Notes: generated by a model from the letters alone, not told the origin. A stretch of 37,464 nt of DNA from CAYWXK01 sp964462515 (GCA_964462515.1 CAYWXK010000037.1:1-37464), one strand, 5' to 3'; positions 1 to 8,559 are shown, numbered from the stretch's first letter. Translations and numbers: made by a program.

Positions 1-297
1 GACAAAACTTTACTAAAGTGTACTTCAATTACTCGAAAATGGGTGAACGCTTACCAAAGATGTTTATAACCGATGCTAATTTGAATCTGCAATATCTTAA
101 TTTGTCCTTTTGTGAATTATAACTTGCTTTGTTGAAATCTCCTGAAAAATTATGGGTGTTTCTCCAGTCGGGGTGGGTGGACGATTATCGAACTGCTGTA
201 TCTATTTATCCTGTTGTTCTTGACCTCCAGATAGTCCCGTAAGTGCTTTGTTGTCATAGAGCTCAGAATCAGATTATTTGGGTATCAGCCGCCACAA

Positions 298-654
298 TTA
301 ATCTTCGGGCACTGTATCATCTTCATCGGATTGCTCACAAGGTTTTTTTTCGTGCCAGTCGAACCAGCATTGCCTGGGTTCTTGGTCAGTACCCTCAGGC
401 CAGTGTCGGTATTTTTCGCAGGATTCACATTTTTGCTGGTCAATCAGGTCGTGGCTTTCGGGACAAAAACGAGAATGGCCACTTTTCCTGGCTCTTGTTT
501 TTCTAATTGGCCTTACAAATCTCCTCCTTGATGGAAGACCTCGCCGCCCCCGAACATTACCCGTTCGTCTGCCAGGCAGCTCCGGCAAGCGTGGCTGAAT
601 ATCGGCCTTATCTATAGGTGAATCCTGCAAATCAGATGGCTGTTCACTTTCCAA
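298..654 (-). CDS. Hypothetical Cys-rich zinc-ribbon-like protein
   Basis: Encodes about 118 residues. The N-terminal half is rich in Arg and Pro. The C-terminal half has a compact Cys/Trp block (CPES, then CESCEKYRHW, then QCWFDW) that looks like a small metal-binding fold. The pattern C-x(n)-CxxC-x(n)-C is not expected from a chance reading frame, and I recall similar 'C-ES...C-CEKYRHWP-GT' proteins in planctomycete-type genomes, from memory only. The only in-frame start I see is a TTG at 654 with no clear Shine-Dalgarno, so the N-terminus is uncertain. Short plus-strand frames over the same bases show no domain and are probably shadows. Function unknown. Confidence 0.4.
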   Translation of the reverse strand: MESEQPSDLQDSPIDKADIQPRLPELPGRRTGNVRGRRGLPSRRRFVRPIRKTRARKSGHSRFCPESHDLIDQQKCESCEKYRHWPEGTDQEPRQCWFDWHEKKPCEQSDEDDTVPED

Positions 655-989
655 TATATCTTTGTTTTGATGACTTACCTTATCTTTCTATAGTTTTGAT
701 CTTTGTATTTTGATCATTGATTTTCCTTCTGATTTCGGCTATGATGCTGTTGGCAGCGCTGGGACGCGACAACCTTTTAAGAAGCCGAAAAAGGTAATGG
801 TTCGTGGTTTCTTGCCACATGCCATCTGTTACTCGCGCACTGGTACAAGCCCAGCCCATCCAGATGGTTTCTGATAGGGCAGAATTGACTAACATGCCCC
901 CGGGACTCCCGGGAAGAGGCATCAAAGAAAAGAATAACTGCATGAATGCTGTTATTTAATATTGTTTAGTTGGCTGTTTGGAGACGCCC
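655..989. other. Gene-poor stretch before the Tat-exported enzyme
   Basis: No convincing gene. An 87-codon minus-strand frame (680-943) shows no recognisable fold and has no ribosome binding site. The notable element is the palindrome at 899-913, listed separately. The ribosome binding site of the next gene is GGAG at 980-983. Confidence 0.4.
899..913. repeat. 15-nt perfect palindrome CCCGGGA-C-TCCCGGG
   Basis: Two self-complementary CCCGGG hexamers sit on either side of a one-base centre, giving a perfect 7+1+7 palindrome 77 nt upstream of the start at 990. No T-tract follows, so a rho-independent terminator is unlikely. It could be an operator, or the end of a transcript from the left. Confidence 0.4.
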
Positions 990-2408
990 ATGACTGATAA
1001 ATCCCGTTTCTCACGTCGTGTCTTCCTCATGCGGTCTGGGGCCACCAGCATTGGATTGGCCACGGCCGCCGGACTGAACCTGCTGCCCAATTGGTTACAT
1101 GCTGAGGAACCACCTCCTGACTGGTCGGCTTTGATTGGCAGGATTGCGGATGCGGAAATTCGTGCTGGGGTAGAGGCCGCAATTACCAAAAATCTTGTTT
1201 CCGCTGCAACCGAGAATCATTACCCGGGGCATTTTACGATTACCGCGGATGGCAGTGCTTACGGCGGTGACACAACCTGGCCAGGGTTGGATTCGTGGCA
1301 GATGACCGGGGCGTATCTGCTCCTGGGCCGCAAGCGTTTGGTCCTCGACTATTTCGAGTTCGTGCGAGCATCTCAACGAAAAGACGGCAACATTCCGTTT
1401 GCCATCTTTACAGGCGACACACGGCCTGGGGGTCATTTGCGCGGTCTGAAGTACCCGGAAGATGTGTTTACCTATAAGCCGCCCAATCGCGAAGGTCTGC
1501 CCGCTTCCAGTCAGGAGACGCGCACGTGGATTGGTCTGTTCGAGCATTGGCAACCCAAAGCGAACCCTCTCAGCACACTGGGAGCAATCTGCTACATTCT
1601 CACGTCTGCAGAAATCTTTGACGCCACCAGTTCTGTGGCGTGGCTGAGAGAGAGACTTGCTTCGGTGGAAGCAGCAGCGAAATACCTGCTGAGTTGCAAG
1701 AGCGACAACGGGCTGGTCGGCGGCTCGGGGTTCTACACAGAATTACCGCCGCGATATGGCTGGGACGGTGTGACGCAGTGTTACGTCGTCCGCGCCTTCC
1801 GCGAATTGGCGAGGCTATTCGGCACAGTTGGAGACAAGACAAGTGAAGCCGTGTGGACTGGGCATGCCAATAAACTGGAGAAGAGCTTTATTGCCGCCTT
1901 TTGGCGTCAGGACCATTTTAGCGAGTACATTCACGCGGAACGAGGACCGGTCGATTCGCACGGGCTGTCAGATGTTAACTGGGCAGCGGTTGCGTTCGGC
2001 ATTGCCGTCGACCGAAACCTTGAGCTGCTCTGGCCGCGCCTTTTGGAGGAGCCGGGGTTTTGGCACGGAGACATGCCGACGCAGACGGTCACGAAGCCAT
2101 TTACTTACGAGAAATGGGAATACAATGAACCTGTGCCGCTCCAGGTTTCGCCGCTGAATGACGTGGCCGCAATGGGACGAGTCTGGTATCTTGAAGCAAC
2201 TGCCTCCCAGCGCATGCACGCGCACGACCGTCTTGTAGAATCGGTACGTAAAGTCTGCCGAGCCGCGAAAACGGACGGCTATTGGCGTGAGCGGTACCAT
2301 CCACTACCCAACGGCTCTGTTGCGCCTGCTGGCGCAGCGAAGTACTGCGAATACGCGGCCATCCTTGTCCGGGTGGTCTTCGGGAATCAAGAAGTCTTCT
2401 GCCAATGA
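990..2408 (+). CDS. Tat-exported six-hairpin glycosidase-like protein
   Basis: 472 residues from the ATG at 990. I chose this over the TTG at 978 because GGAG at 980-983 lies 6 nt before the ATG and overlaps the TTG. The N-terminus has a twin-arginine signal (SRRVFL at residues 8-13), a hydrophobic stretch and an Ala-rich cleavage region, so folded export is likely. The mature part has spaced aromatic and helical blocks (GGDTTWPGLDSW, YFEFVRASQRKDGNIPF, AAAKYLLSCKSDNGLVGG, GWDGVTQCYVVRAF) typical of (alpha/alpha)6 'six-hairpin' glycosidases. The exact GH family and substrate cannot be read from this. No neighbour is translationally coupled; the next gene, also an exported hydrolase, follows after 289 nt. 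Confidence is good for an exported alpha-toroid enzyme and low for a specific activity. Confidence 0.75.
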   Translation: MTDKSRFSRRVFLMRSGATSIGLATAAGLNLLPNWLHAEEPPPDWSALIGRIADAEIRAGVEAAITKNLVSAATENHYPGHFTITADGSAYGGDTTWPGLDSWQMTGAYLLLGRKRLVLDYFEFVRASQRKDGNIPFAIFTGDTRPGGHLRGLKYPEDVFTYKPPNREGLPASSQETRTWIGLFEHWQPKANPLSTLGAICYILTSAEIFDATSSVAWLRERLASVEAAAKYLLSCKSDNGLVGGSGFYTELPPRYGWDGVTQCYVVRAFRELARLFGTVGDKTSEAVWTGHANKLEKSFIAAFWRQDHFSEYIHAERGPVDSHGLSDVNWAAVAFGIAVDRNLELLWPRLLEEPGFWHGDMPTQTVTKPFTYEKWEYNEPVPLQVSPLNDVAAMGRVWYLEATASQRMHAHDRLVESVRKVCRAAKTDGYWRERYHPLPNGSVAPAGAAKYCEYAAILVRVVFGNQEVFCQ

Positions 2409-2429
2409 CCCAGCCCGGTCCTGGGTTTG
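2408..2429 (+). terminator. Weak hairpin at the end of the exported glycosidase gene
   Basis: A 6-bp stem (ACCCAG at 2408-2413 with CTGGGT at 2421-2426) and a 7-nt loop start at the last base of the stop codon and are followed by only TTT. The short U-tract makes this a weak rho-independent terminator at best. Confidence 0.25.
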
Positions 2430-2697
2430 GAGAGGCTTACTATGGAAGATAACGTGAGAACAAACAGGCTGCTTGGCCCCTGGGAAGTAAATCCGAGGTT
2501 GGCTCTCTAAGATTGTTGTGTTATAAAATCCCCGGGCGGATACAATTGCTTGAGATTGGAGAAACTATATTATGGTTTTTAAGCGTTTAAATGGGAAATC
2601 TCATTTCGAGATTCCTATGGTGCTGGTGTGTTCACCCTACGGCATTCTCCAATCCATCGGGAAGGGCCGTTAGACTTGGGGAAGTGAGGAATCCGTC

Positions 2698-5217
2698 ATG
2701 CCGATAATGTATTTTTCCCTGACGTTCCATCGAGTATTTAGTGTCCCAGCGTTAGTGGCCGGTCTGTTTCTCTTGCAGAGTGTTCTCGCCACTCCCCCTT
2801 CCATTAGTTACCCAGAAACCGGTTCCCTGGCGAGCAGCATCGACCTGCGCCCAACCTTTGAGAAATGGGACCTTGGACCGCGCGTTCAGGGCAAACGGAA
2901 CACTTGCTCAGCGTTTACCATAGCTGGAGCTTTGGAGTATGCCTTGGCGAGCAAGAGAGAGCGGGGGACGCGATTGAGCGTCGAGTTTCTCAATTGGGCT
3001 TCGAATCAGGCACTGCGCCAGACGAAAGACGGCGGCTTCTTCTCAGACCTCTGGAAGGGGTTTATGATTTATGGCGTATGTCCCGAGCAGGATATGCCCT
3101 ATCAGGACAACTTTGATTCAGAGCGAGAACCAAGTCAGGAATCAAGGGAACACGCACTGGAGCTGCGTAAGCTTGGGTTGCGGTTGCATTGGATCAAACC
3201 GTGGAATCCGAATACAGGACTTACTGAAGAACAGTTCATTGATATCAAGCACGTGCTCAACAAGCAGTGGCCGGTCTGCGGAGGATTTCGCTGGCCCAAA
3301 GATGTGCAGTGGAAGAACGATGTTCTTGAAACTCCACCGCCAGAAGGTGTTTTTGACGGACACAGCGTCTTGATTGTCGGCTACCGTGACGACCCGGAAC
3401 AGTCCGGCGGAGGTGTGTTTCTTTTCCGCAATTCCAACAACAACGGCCGCGACGGCTACATGACCTATGAATATGCCCGCGCATATACGAACGACGCTGT
3501 GTGGGTCGATTATAAAGAAAACGAGGGCCTGCAATCCGCCCTACCATTACACTCCGATGTGCTCGGCCCACTTGGCTTGTCCCCCAAGGGACGGAATCGC
3601 CGTGTCTCAAGCAATCAGCAGCCCGGTTGGCACAGTGAAAACCTTGACATGAACTGGCTGATGCCCGGCCAATCGATTGATATGCCGGTGCTCGAAGGCC
3701 CGGGCGTTATCACGCACATCTGGTTCACAAGCCATTCGGGCTGGGTAGGTGAGCTGAACTCTTTGACCTTGCGTATCTACTATGACGATAGCAACGAGGC
3801 AGGAGTGGAAGTCCCGCTGGGCGATTTTTTTGCCGTCGGACACGGTAAACCCGCCGTGGTCGAGAGTATCCCAGTCCAGGTTTCGCCCACGGGATCGCTC
3901 ACTTGTTACTGGCGGATGCCCTTCCGCGAGAAAGCCAGAATCGTGGTGACCAACGATAATCCCGACCGCTCAACTGGTCTTTATTGGCAGGTCGATTGGG
4001 TACAACTGGATGACCTTCCTCCCGATACGCCCTATTTCTATGCTCGCTACCGCCAGGAGTATCCAGCCGTCGAAGGCTGTGACTACCTGATAGCCGACCT
4101 GAAAGGCAGCGGCTACTACGTGGGAACGGTGATGTCTGTAACGTTGGGTCAAAACGGCTGGTTCGGCGAAGGGGATGATTTCTTCTACATCGACGGCGAG
4201 ACAGTCCCCAGTTTACAGGGGACTGGCACCGAAGACTACTTCAACGATGCCTGGGGATTTCGAAATCGAACCAGTCTCTGGTTCGGCCAGCCACGCTGGC
4301 AAGGCGACACAGCCGGTGACAGCGGCGTCTGTTATCGCTGGCACCTGCCTGATTCGGTACACTTCACTGAGTCTCTTAAAGTCACCATCGAACACAAGGG
4401 TAACCGCGATGACTCGGAAGATGGTTTCTTTCTCGAACGGCCCGATTTCATCAGCAGCGTGGCATATTGGTATCAGACTGGGGAGACGAAAACGACCTTT
4501 CCACCGTTGCCACCCTGGCATGAGAGACGCGTTCCCTGGTATCATCAACATCTCGTGAAAACATACCGCTATGCAAAGACTTCAGGCAAGACCAAGGTCG
4601 AGGTGCAGACACAGGGTTTCTTCGGCGCTCGGCCTGTGCTCACCTGGAACAACAAAGAGCGAGGCGCCGTGCTTACATTGCCGTTCGGAGTACCACAAGA
4701 CGGTCACTTCGCTGTGCGCCTTACCGCGGCCAATGGTCCGCTAAACGGCACCTACGATGTGGAACTGGATGGCAAGAGGGTCCTCACCGCCAATTTCCGC
4801 ACGCCGGAAGATGGCGAAGCGGACATAGCGTTAGGCACACACAAGCTCAAGAAGGGCGACCACACTATTGCCTTCCGTGCGACTAAGAATGTCGAGCAGG
4901 TCGGGTCGCTGGGCGTTGAAATCCTGCGGTTGTTGAAACTGCCGCCCGAAGCCAAGCGTGCCGAGCGCACACACCACGAAGCCCATTTCATCCGACTGGG
5001 CATCGGCCGCGCTATTTATGCGTATCGACTGGCATTTGATACGCTCCCTGATTCGCTGGAAACGTTGGTCGAGAAGGGCTTCATGTCGGACCGTTATCTT
5101 CGTGACGAGAATAACCACCCGCTGAAGTCCTGGCGCGAGGGTAACACGATAGTCGTCGAAAGCCCTGGCAAGGACCACTGGAAACATAGCTGGATGGGAC
5201 TCGACCCGCGACGATAG
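2698..5217 (+). CDS. Exported papain-like peptidase / GH172 (DUF2961) fusion with pseudopilin-like tail
   Basis: 839 residues; ATG at 2698 with GAGGA 7 nt upstream. Residues 1-31 form a signal peptide. Residues 45-275 are a C1A (papain) peptidase with the full catalytic set visible: oxyanion Gln64 and Cys70 six residues apart (VQGKRNTCSAF), His222 (GHSV) and Asn245 (RNSN). Residues 300-640 match DUF2961, now GH172, with EGDDFFYIDG (Glu491) and GTGTEDYF (Glu512). The 21-residue spacing of these two Glu is what I recall for the acid/base and nucleophile pair of the characterised GH172 enzyme. After a beta-rich linker, residues 755-839 resemble the C-terminus of GspG-type pseudopilins (LPDSLETLVEKGF...L). 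An exported protein acting on glycoprotein or fructan/arabinan-type glycan is plausible; the substrate is unknown. The fusion looks intact, with no frameshift. Confidence 0.82.
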   Translation: MPIMYFSLTFHRVFSVPALVAGLFLLQSVLATPPSISYPETGSLASSIDLRPTFEKWDLGPRVQGKRNTCSAFTIAGALEYALASKRERGTRLSVEFLNWASNQALRQTKDGGFFSDLWKGFMIYGVCPEQDMPYQDNFDSEREPSQESREHALELRKLGLRLHWIKPWNPNTGLTEEQFIDIKHVLNKQWPVCGGFRWPKDVQWKNDVLETPPPEGVFDGHSVLIVGYRDDPEQSGGGVFLFRNSNNNGRDGYMTYEYARAYTNDAVWVDYKENEGLQSALPLHSDVLGPLGLSPKGRNRRVSSNQQPGWHSENLDMNWLMPGQSIDMPVLEGPGVITHIWFTSHSGWVGELNSLTLRIYYDDSNEAGVEVPLGDFFAVGHGKPAVVESIPVQVSPTGSLTCYWRMPFREKARIVVTNDNPDRSTGLYWQVDWVQLDDLPPDTPYFYARYRQEYPAVEGCDYLIADLKGSGYYVGTVMSVTLGQNGWFGEGDDFFYIDGETVPSLQGTGTEDYFNDAWGFRNRTSLWFGQPRWQGDTAGDSGVCYRWHLPDSVHFTESLKVTIEHKGNRDDSEDGFFLERPDFISSVAYWYQTGETKTTFPPLPPWHERRVPWYHQHLVKTYRYAKTSGKTKVEVQTQGFFGARPVLTWNNKERGAVLTLPFGVPQDGHFAVRLTAANGPLNGTYDVELDGKRVLTANFRTPEDGEADIALGTHKLKKGDHTIAFRATKNVEQVGSLGVEILRLLKLPPEAKRAERTHHEAHFIRLGIGRAIYAYRLAFDTLPDSLETLVEKGFMSDRYLRDENNHPLKSWREGNTIVVESPGKDHWKHSWMGLDPRR

Positions 5218-5365
5218 GAGAAAGAAGAAAAAGAGGCGGAAGCATCCCATAGGATACACTCATTCATGCGAGTTGGCTATTCCTTGAATTGGTGCGATTA
5301 CCCGTTTTGGAGGGGGTAGAGGAAGAAGCCTCCTTGTGTGTGTAAAATAGGTTTTTCTGAAGGAT

Positions 5366-6286
5366 TTGGAACCCAAGACAAGGAGGCAAAGGCAGGGTAC
5401 GCAAAGCCTTTCTTCTGCACAGGGTCACAGCGGTCAAAAAGTAGATTCCATTCCCAAACCAAACGGAACATTCCGCCGGCAGATACAAAGTATCGAGCTA
5501 ACTGAAAAAACCACTATTGGCTTTCTGAATCAGTTCTTTACCAGCTATATGGAATTTTTAAGAAGGGTCGGCCAGTATGAGCTGTCCAACCAGCTGGAAA
5601 ATCGCATTGAACGGCTCATTTGTAATATCGCCCGTGACGAGCAACGGCCCGGCGTGGTGCAGGCACTGTTTTATGATAAGGACAGGGCTATAGGCGATTG
5701 TGGCTTTATTCATGTCTCCATAGAACGCAGACGCCGTGGCAGCGATGAAATAGCATCTTCAGAGACCATCCAGTACACTGGTAAAAAAGAAGATATCGAT
5801 GCAGATATGCAGCAGGCAGCTTCCTATGCCTTCCGTGCTGCTGATTTATATATGAAGCGAGCCGGCTATCCCGATGGCCTGACTGAGCGTTTAGTTCGCT
5901 GGGAGATCGCCAATATTCAGGGTGATACACTTAAACTCGGGCGGCGATTTGAGGGAGGCTCGGCGGCCCTTCCCTTAGCAGTTACAATCATCTCAGAGTA
6001 TCAGGCCAGACCTGTATCCAATGATATAGCCTTAACAGGTGCCTTTACAGAGGCCTCTATCGCCGAGGGTCGTATCCTTCCGGTTGATGGCGTACCTGAA
6101 AAGGTCAAACAGGCAGTTCTTTCAGAAAATAAACTTATATACGTCCCCAGCACAAACATAGCGGAGCTTAATGAAAAACCTGCTTTGCAAAACCTTATCC
6201 GTGAATATAACTCTCGCATTGTTTCCGCAGAGACCGTAGATTCCCACGTCTGTAAAGACGTGGGAATCTACCGAAACTTTGTTTGA
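5366..6286 (+). CDS. Stand-alone Lon-type (S16) protease-domain protein
   Basis: About 306 residues. The C-terminal third matches the Lon proteolytic domain: EGGSA with candidate nucleophile Ser199, then TGAFT...GRILPVDGVPEKV with candidate general base Lys246. There is no AAA+ module. The N-terminal half is helical with no motif I recognise (residues 45-195). An ATP-independent or partner-dependent Ser/Lys peptidase is likely. The start is uncertain: the frame opens at TTG 5366 with GAAGG only 2 nt upstream, and no well-placed ATG exists before the conserved part. The last 16 codons overlap a perfect palindrome (6236-6271), so the natural C-terminus may have been replaced or extended by it. 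The gene stands alone, 148 nt after the papain/GH172 gene. Confidence 0.7.
   Translation: MEPKTRRQRQGTQSLSSAQGHSGQKVDSIPKPNGTFRRQIQSIELTEKTTIGFLNQFFTSYMEFLRRVGQYELSNQLENRIERLICNIARDEQRPGVVQALFYDKDRAIGDCGFIHVSIERRRRGSDEIASSETIQYTGKKEDIDADMQQAASYAFRAADLYMKRAGYPDGLTERLVRWEIANIQGDTLKLGRRFEGGSAALPLAVTIISEYQARPVSNDIALTGAFTEASIAEGRILPVDGVPEKVKQAVLSENKLIYVPSTNIAELNEKPALQNLIREYNSRIVSAETVDSHVCKDVGIYRNFV
6236..6271. repeat. Perfect 16-bp inverted repeat with GTAA loop
   Basis: Left arm 6236-6251 and right arm 6256-6271 are exactly complementary (core ATTCCCACGTCT / AGACGTGGGAAT) around a 4-nt loop. No U-run follows, so it is not a textbook terminator. It lies inside the last codons of the Lon-domain gene. 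It looks like a dispersed palindromic (REP/MITE-like) element or a folded RNA end; I see no second copy in the window. Confidence 0.75.
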
Positions 6287-6455
6287 AGCCCATATGTGCC
6301 CAAAATGTAGGTCAAGGCAGCTTGAGGCCTATACGTAGGACTGAGTTAGAATCTTTGCATTACTGCGCTATTCATAGACATTGTTTCGACTTTTTTGCCT
6401 GCTGACCAAGCCAATAATAAGGCTCCTGAGTGTGTTTTTTTGAACGGGTCGTGAT

Positions 6456-6791
6456 TCATCTTTCCCGGTATTTGAATATCCTCTCGTATTCCTTGTGGGA
6501 GCACCATTCAAGTATTATGGCTATGATTTCTATTCCCTCCCCGCCCAGCGAGTAGAACAATCGCCACGCGTTTGGTAGGTCGTATTTGTACAGATTGTTG
6601 ATGCCATACTTTTTGATGTATTCCCTGGGTATCAGCCTTTTGTGTATCGCTGTTCCACAGTCGGGCTTATTTTTGATATCTTCCATGGCCCGGCAGATAA
6701 ACCTGTAAAGGTCCTTGAATTCTTCATTCCTGCTTAGTTTCTCAAAGTTTCCCTTTACCTTCTCATCAGCGAAGTATATCTCTACCATCAA
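6456..6791 (-). CDS. RelE-like toxin of a type II toxin-antitoxin pair
   Basis: 111 residues. The layout follows a RelE/ParE-like fold of the kind common in archaea: helical N-terminus (FEKLSRNEEFKDLYRFICRAMEDI), then LIPREYIKKYGINNLYKYDLPNAWRLFYSL, then a beta strand and EWCSHKEYERIF at the end. RelE toxins are mRNA interferases; the C-terminal basic and aromatic residues (H-x-EYERIFKYR) fit a nuclease surface. The start overlaps the upstream antitoxin stop by 4 nt (ATGA, 6788-6791), as expected for co-translation of antitoxin then toxin. Target and activity are inferred from family only. Confidence 0.8.
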   Translation of the reverse strand: MMVEIYFADEKVKGNFEKLSRNEEFKDLYRFICRAMEDIKNKPDCGTAIHKRLIPREYIKKYGINNLYKYDLPNAWRLFYSLGGEGIEIIAIILEWCSHKEYERIFKYRER

Positions 6792-7087
6792 ATCGCCTTC
6801 AGGTCCGGCTTTGCTTTGTATCTCCTTACGAGCTTCGGATTGTACACCCAGACTATCTTTGCTTCTTTATCCGACATGATGAATCCCTTTGCATAGAAAT
6901 ACTGGATTATAAGCTTGAGTGTTGGATATATCACCGTTCTTGGCAGTGCCTTGTATAGCTCGGTTACGCTACATGCACCAATTCTCTTTATGGTTTCCTC
7001 TACCATGATTACTGTATCGAGTGTTGGTGAGTGTGCGTTTTTGGAATTTTTGACTTGTAAGAGCCTTTGTGCAGTCTGATTTTCCAT
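6788..7087 (-). CDS. Winged-helix antitoxin partner of the RelE-like toxin
   Basis: 99 residues, upstream of and overlapping the toxin gene. Residues 20-90 look like a small winged helix: VEETIKRIGACSVTELYKALPRTVIYPTLKLIIQYFYAKGFI, then a wing (AKIVWVYNPKLVRRY). Such proteins bind their own promoter and neutralise the toxin. The ATG at 7087 follows AAAGGAGG with a 6-nt spacer. The upstream DNA is AT-rich and contains an archaeal-looking TATA-type element. Role inferred from the fold and from its position with the toxin. Confidence 0.72.
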   Translation of the reverse strand: MENQTAQRLLQVKNSKNAHSPTLDTVIMVEETIKRIGACSVTELYKALPRTVIYPTLKLIIQYFYAKGFIMSDKEAKIVWVYNPKLVRRYKAKPDLKAI

Positions 7088-7129
7088 GGCCAGCCTCCTT
7101 TCTGATGTCTTCTTTCGAAGGCATGAAAT

Positions 7130-7173
7130 TTTTCTATTTATATATGAATATTTATACTTAAATACTTTTCGGT
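7130..7173 (-). promoter_or_regulatory. AT-rich promoter region of the toxin-antitoxin pair
   Basis: Read on the minus strand, CCGAAAAGTATTTAAGTA (about 7172-7155) is followed by TATAAATATTCATATATAAA. The first part resembles an archaeal BRE plus TATA box about 70 nt before the antitoxin start; the second offers bacterial -10 hexamers. I cannot decide between them by eye. Confidence 0.3.
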
Positions 7174-7811
7174 TATGGGCAAAGGCAAGAAGTGCTAATT
7201 GGTGTTCTCATGGGGCAATGAACTACGCTTTGGTGAAGATAGGCAGCCCCTCCTCTAAAAAGCGTTGGAATGACACGCCGCTTAGAACAGAAAAGATTCG
7301 GAGCTCTTACGAAAGTAACCTTTTTTGTTATTCGAGCACATGCTACTGGAAGAATAAGTAGTTCTCCGAGGACTTGGGTGAGGATTGCTACATAGCTTGC
7401 TCGATGATACCGATTGGCGGTGATGCTGTGTAACTCCGCACTTCAAGCGGCATCTCTAAATTGGGCTCGACACCCACTGGCAAGAATGATATCCGAATAG
7501 CACCGCGGATCGCCCACCACGTGAGCTCCGAGCTTCTCATTTATTTCAATAGGGCTGATGAAGGACTACGTTCATTTTCGAAGGGCCTTGCCTAAAAGTG
7601 TTATGCCGTCTCACCCACGCTGCTGCTAATCCATCCAACAGGAGCGGACATAAATATTAAGTATTGGTTCGTAAAAGAATAGCAATGCCAAGTCGCAAAA
7701 GGAAATACCTTGGTAATTGGCAGGCAAAACAGCGTTAACAATACTGAAAAGAGGGGTTGGTCTATTGAAAAGCTGTCTGAAAGATGCGTGTTATGGCTGG
7801 CTATGACCTTG

Positions 7812-7830
7812 AAAATTAGCCGCTAATTTT
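7812..7830. repeat. 19-nt perfect palindrome AAAATTAGC-C-GCTAATTTT
   Basis: A perfect 9+1+9 palindrome in the gene-free region. Both arms are AT-rich, so it is more like an operator than a hairpin terminator, though TTTT closes it on the plus strand. Confidence 0.45.
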
Positions 7831-8153
7831 TAAGCCTGCTAACAGGTTCATGTCATCAGTAGATAGGTTGACGGAGGACACCGGCATTTTAGAGAAGACC
7901 AAGAGTGCTTCCATCTCCAAAAACTTTGAATACCGACATCGATAGTCGGAAAACTTTATATTACATCCGTGAGCGGTATGACGTAAAGAAAGTAACCTAA
8001 AGGTTTACCGCATATTAGCCGATAGCAGTATTAAGAAAAGAGCCGTTAATCAAGAAGGCTCATATTAAACTTCTAAATTGGGGCGGATAGTCGAGTACGA
8101 CAATGAAATTGCCATATTAGGTTTTAGCAGAGCTAAGTAGTTGGTTCTTTTTA

Positions 8154-8174
8154 ATTAACCCAGCAAATAGCTGT
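8154..8174 (+). promoter_or_regulatory. Direct repeat copy 1, upstream of gvpA
   Basis: ATTAAC-CC-AGCAAATAGCTGT. The same sequence with GA in place of CC occurs at 9965-9985, 45 nt before the PAS gene: 19 of 21 positions are identical. The core contains a short inverted repeat (CAGC...GCTG). It lies 176 nt before gvpA. A shared regulator site is a reasonable guess; a common ancestral insertion is the alternative. Confidence 0.4.
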
Positions 8175-8274
8175 CCTTACATGTACAAACTGGACAGGAA
8201 AGAGTTGAGCTGGAATATGCTGCTTGGCAGCTCGCATGTTGCTCTGGGATTAGTATGAGCAATAGAGTGTAAAA

Positions 8275-8288
8275 ACGGGTATACCTGT
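8275..8288. promoter_or_regulatory. Near-palindrome ACGGGTATACCTGT upstream of gvpA
   Basis: Twelve of 14 positions are symmetric around GGTATACC, 61 nt before the gvpA start and just before an AT-rich leader. The position and symmetry fit an operator for a dimeric regulator. No matching second site was found. Confidence 0.3.
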
Positions 8289-8349
8289 TTAATGTGTGCT
8301 GAAACGTTTGATGATTTTTGAGAAAAAAGATGAAAGGAGGTGAATTAAG

Positions 8350-8556
8350 ATGGCAGTAGAAAAAGCAATAGGCTCTTCAAGTCTGGTTGAGGTCATTGAC
8401 CGAATCCTGGACAAGGGCGTGGTGGTCGATGCCTGGGTCAGAATCTCGTTGGTGGGTATTGAAATTCTCGCCATTGAGGCCAGAGTGGTAGCTGCATCGG
8501 TTGAGACCTATCTGAAGTATGCCGAGGCGATAGGCCTGACCGCAACAGCAGCATAG
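8350..8556 (+). CDS. gvpA: Gas vesicle major structural protein GvpA
   Basis: 68 residues, full length for GvpA. The hallmark is nearly continuous: SSSLVEVIDRILDKGVVVDA, then WVRISLVGIEILAIEARVVAASVETYLKYAEAIGL, the alpha-beta-beta-alpha fold that polymerises into the hydrophobic ribbed shell. A very strong Shine-Dalgarno (AAAGGAGGTGA at 8333-8343, 6-nt spacer) suits the huge demand for this protein. It is the first gene of the plus-strand gvp cluster and the only clear shell-type gvpA here; the two other GvpA-fold genes (at 20023 and 20867) are minor-protein types. A small hairpin directly after the stop may help uncouple its expression from the downstream genes. Confidence 0.98.
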   Translation: MAVEKAIGSSSLVEVIDRILDKGVVVDAWVRISLVGIEILAIEARVVAASVETYLKYAEAIGLTATAA

Positions 8557-8559
8557 CGA

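Larger units (their letters stand above)
7088..8349. other. 1.26-kb intergenic region between the TA pair and gvpA
   Basis: No convincing coding region. A 91-codon plus-strand frame at 7086-7361 has no ribosome binding site or recognisable motif and is probably chance. Visible structure: a perfect palindrome at 7812-7830, an 8-bp palindromic core GGTATACC at 8278-8285, and one copy of a direct repeat (8154-8174) that recurs upstream of the PAS gene. The last part must hold the gvpA promoter; I see no clear -35/-10 pair and no correctly spaced sigma-54 box. Confidence 0.5.

Noticed and set aside
243..531. Plus-strand ORFs over the first 0.5 kb
   Set aside because: They are opposite the Cys-rich minus-strand gene and show no domain or ribosome binding site.
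680..943. 87-codon minus-strand frame
   Set aside because: No ribosome binding site, no recognisable fold, odd composition. It could be a remnant, but I cannot support a gene.
7086..7361. 91-codon plus-strand frame after the TA pair
   Set aside because: It overlaps the antitoxin start and promoter on the other strand, lacks a ribosome binding site, and its composition looks random.
8222..8242. Sigma-54-like TTGGCA...TTGC before gvpA
   Set aside because: The spacing between the GG and GC elements is about 3 nt too long for a -24/-12 promoter.
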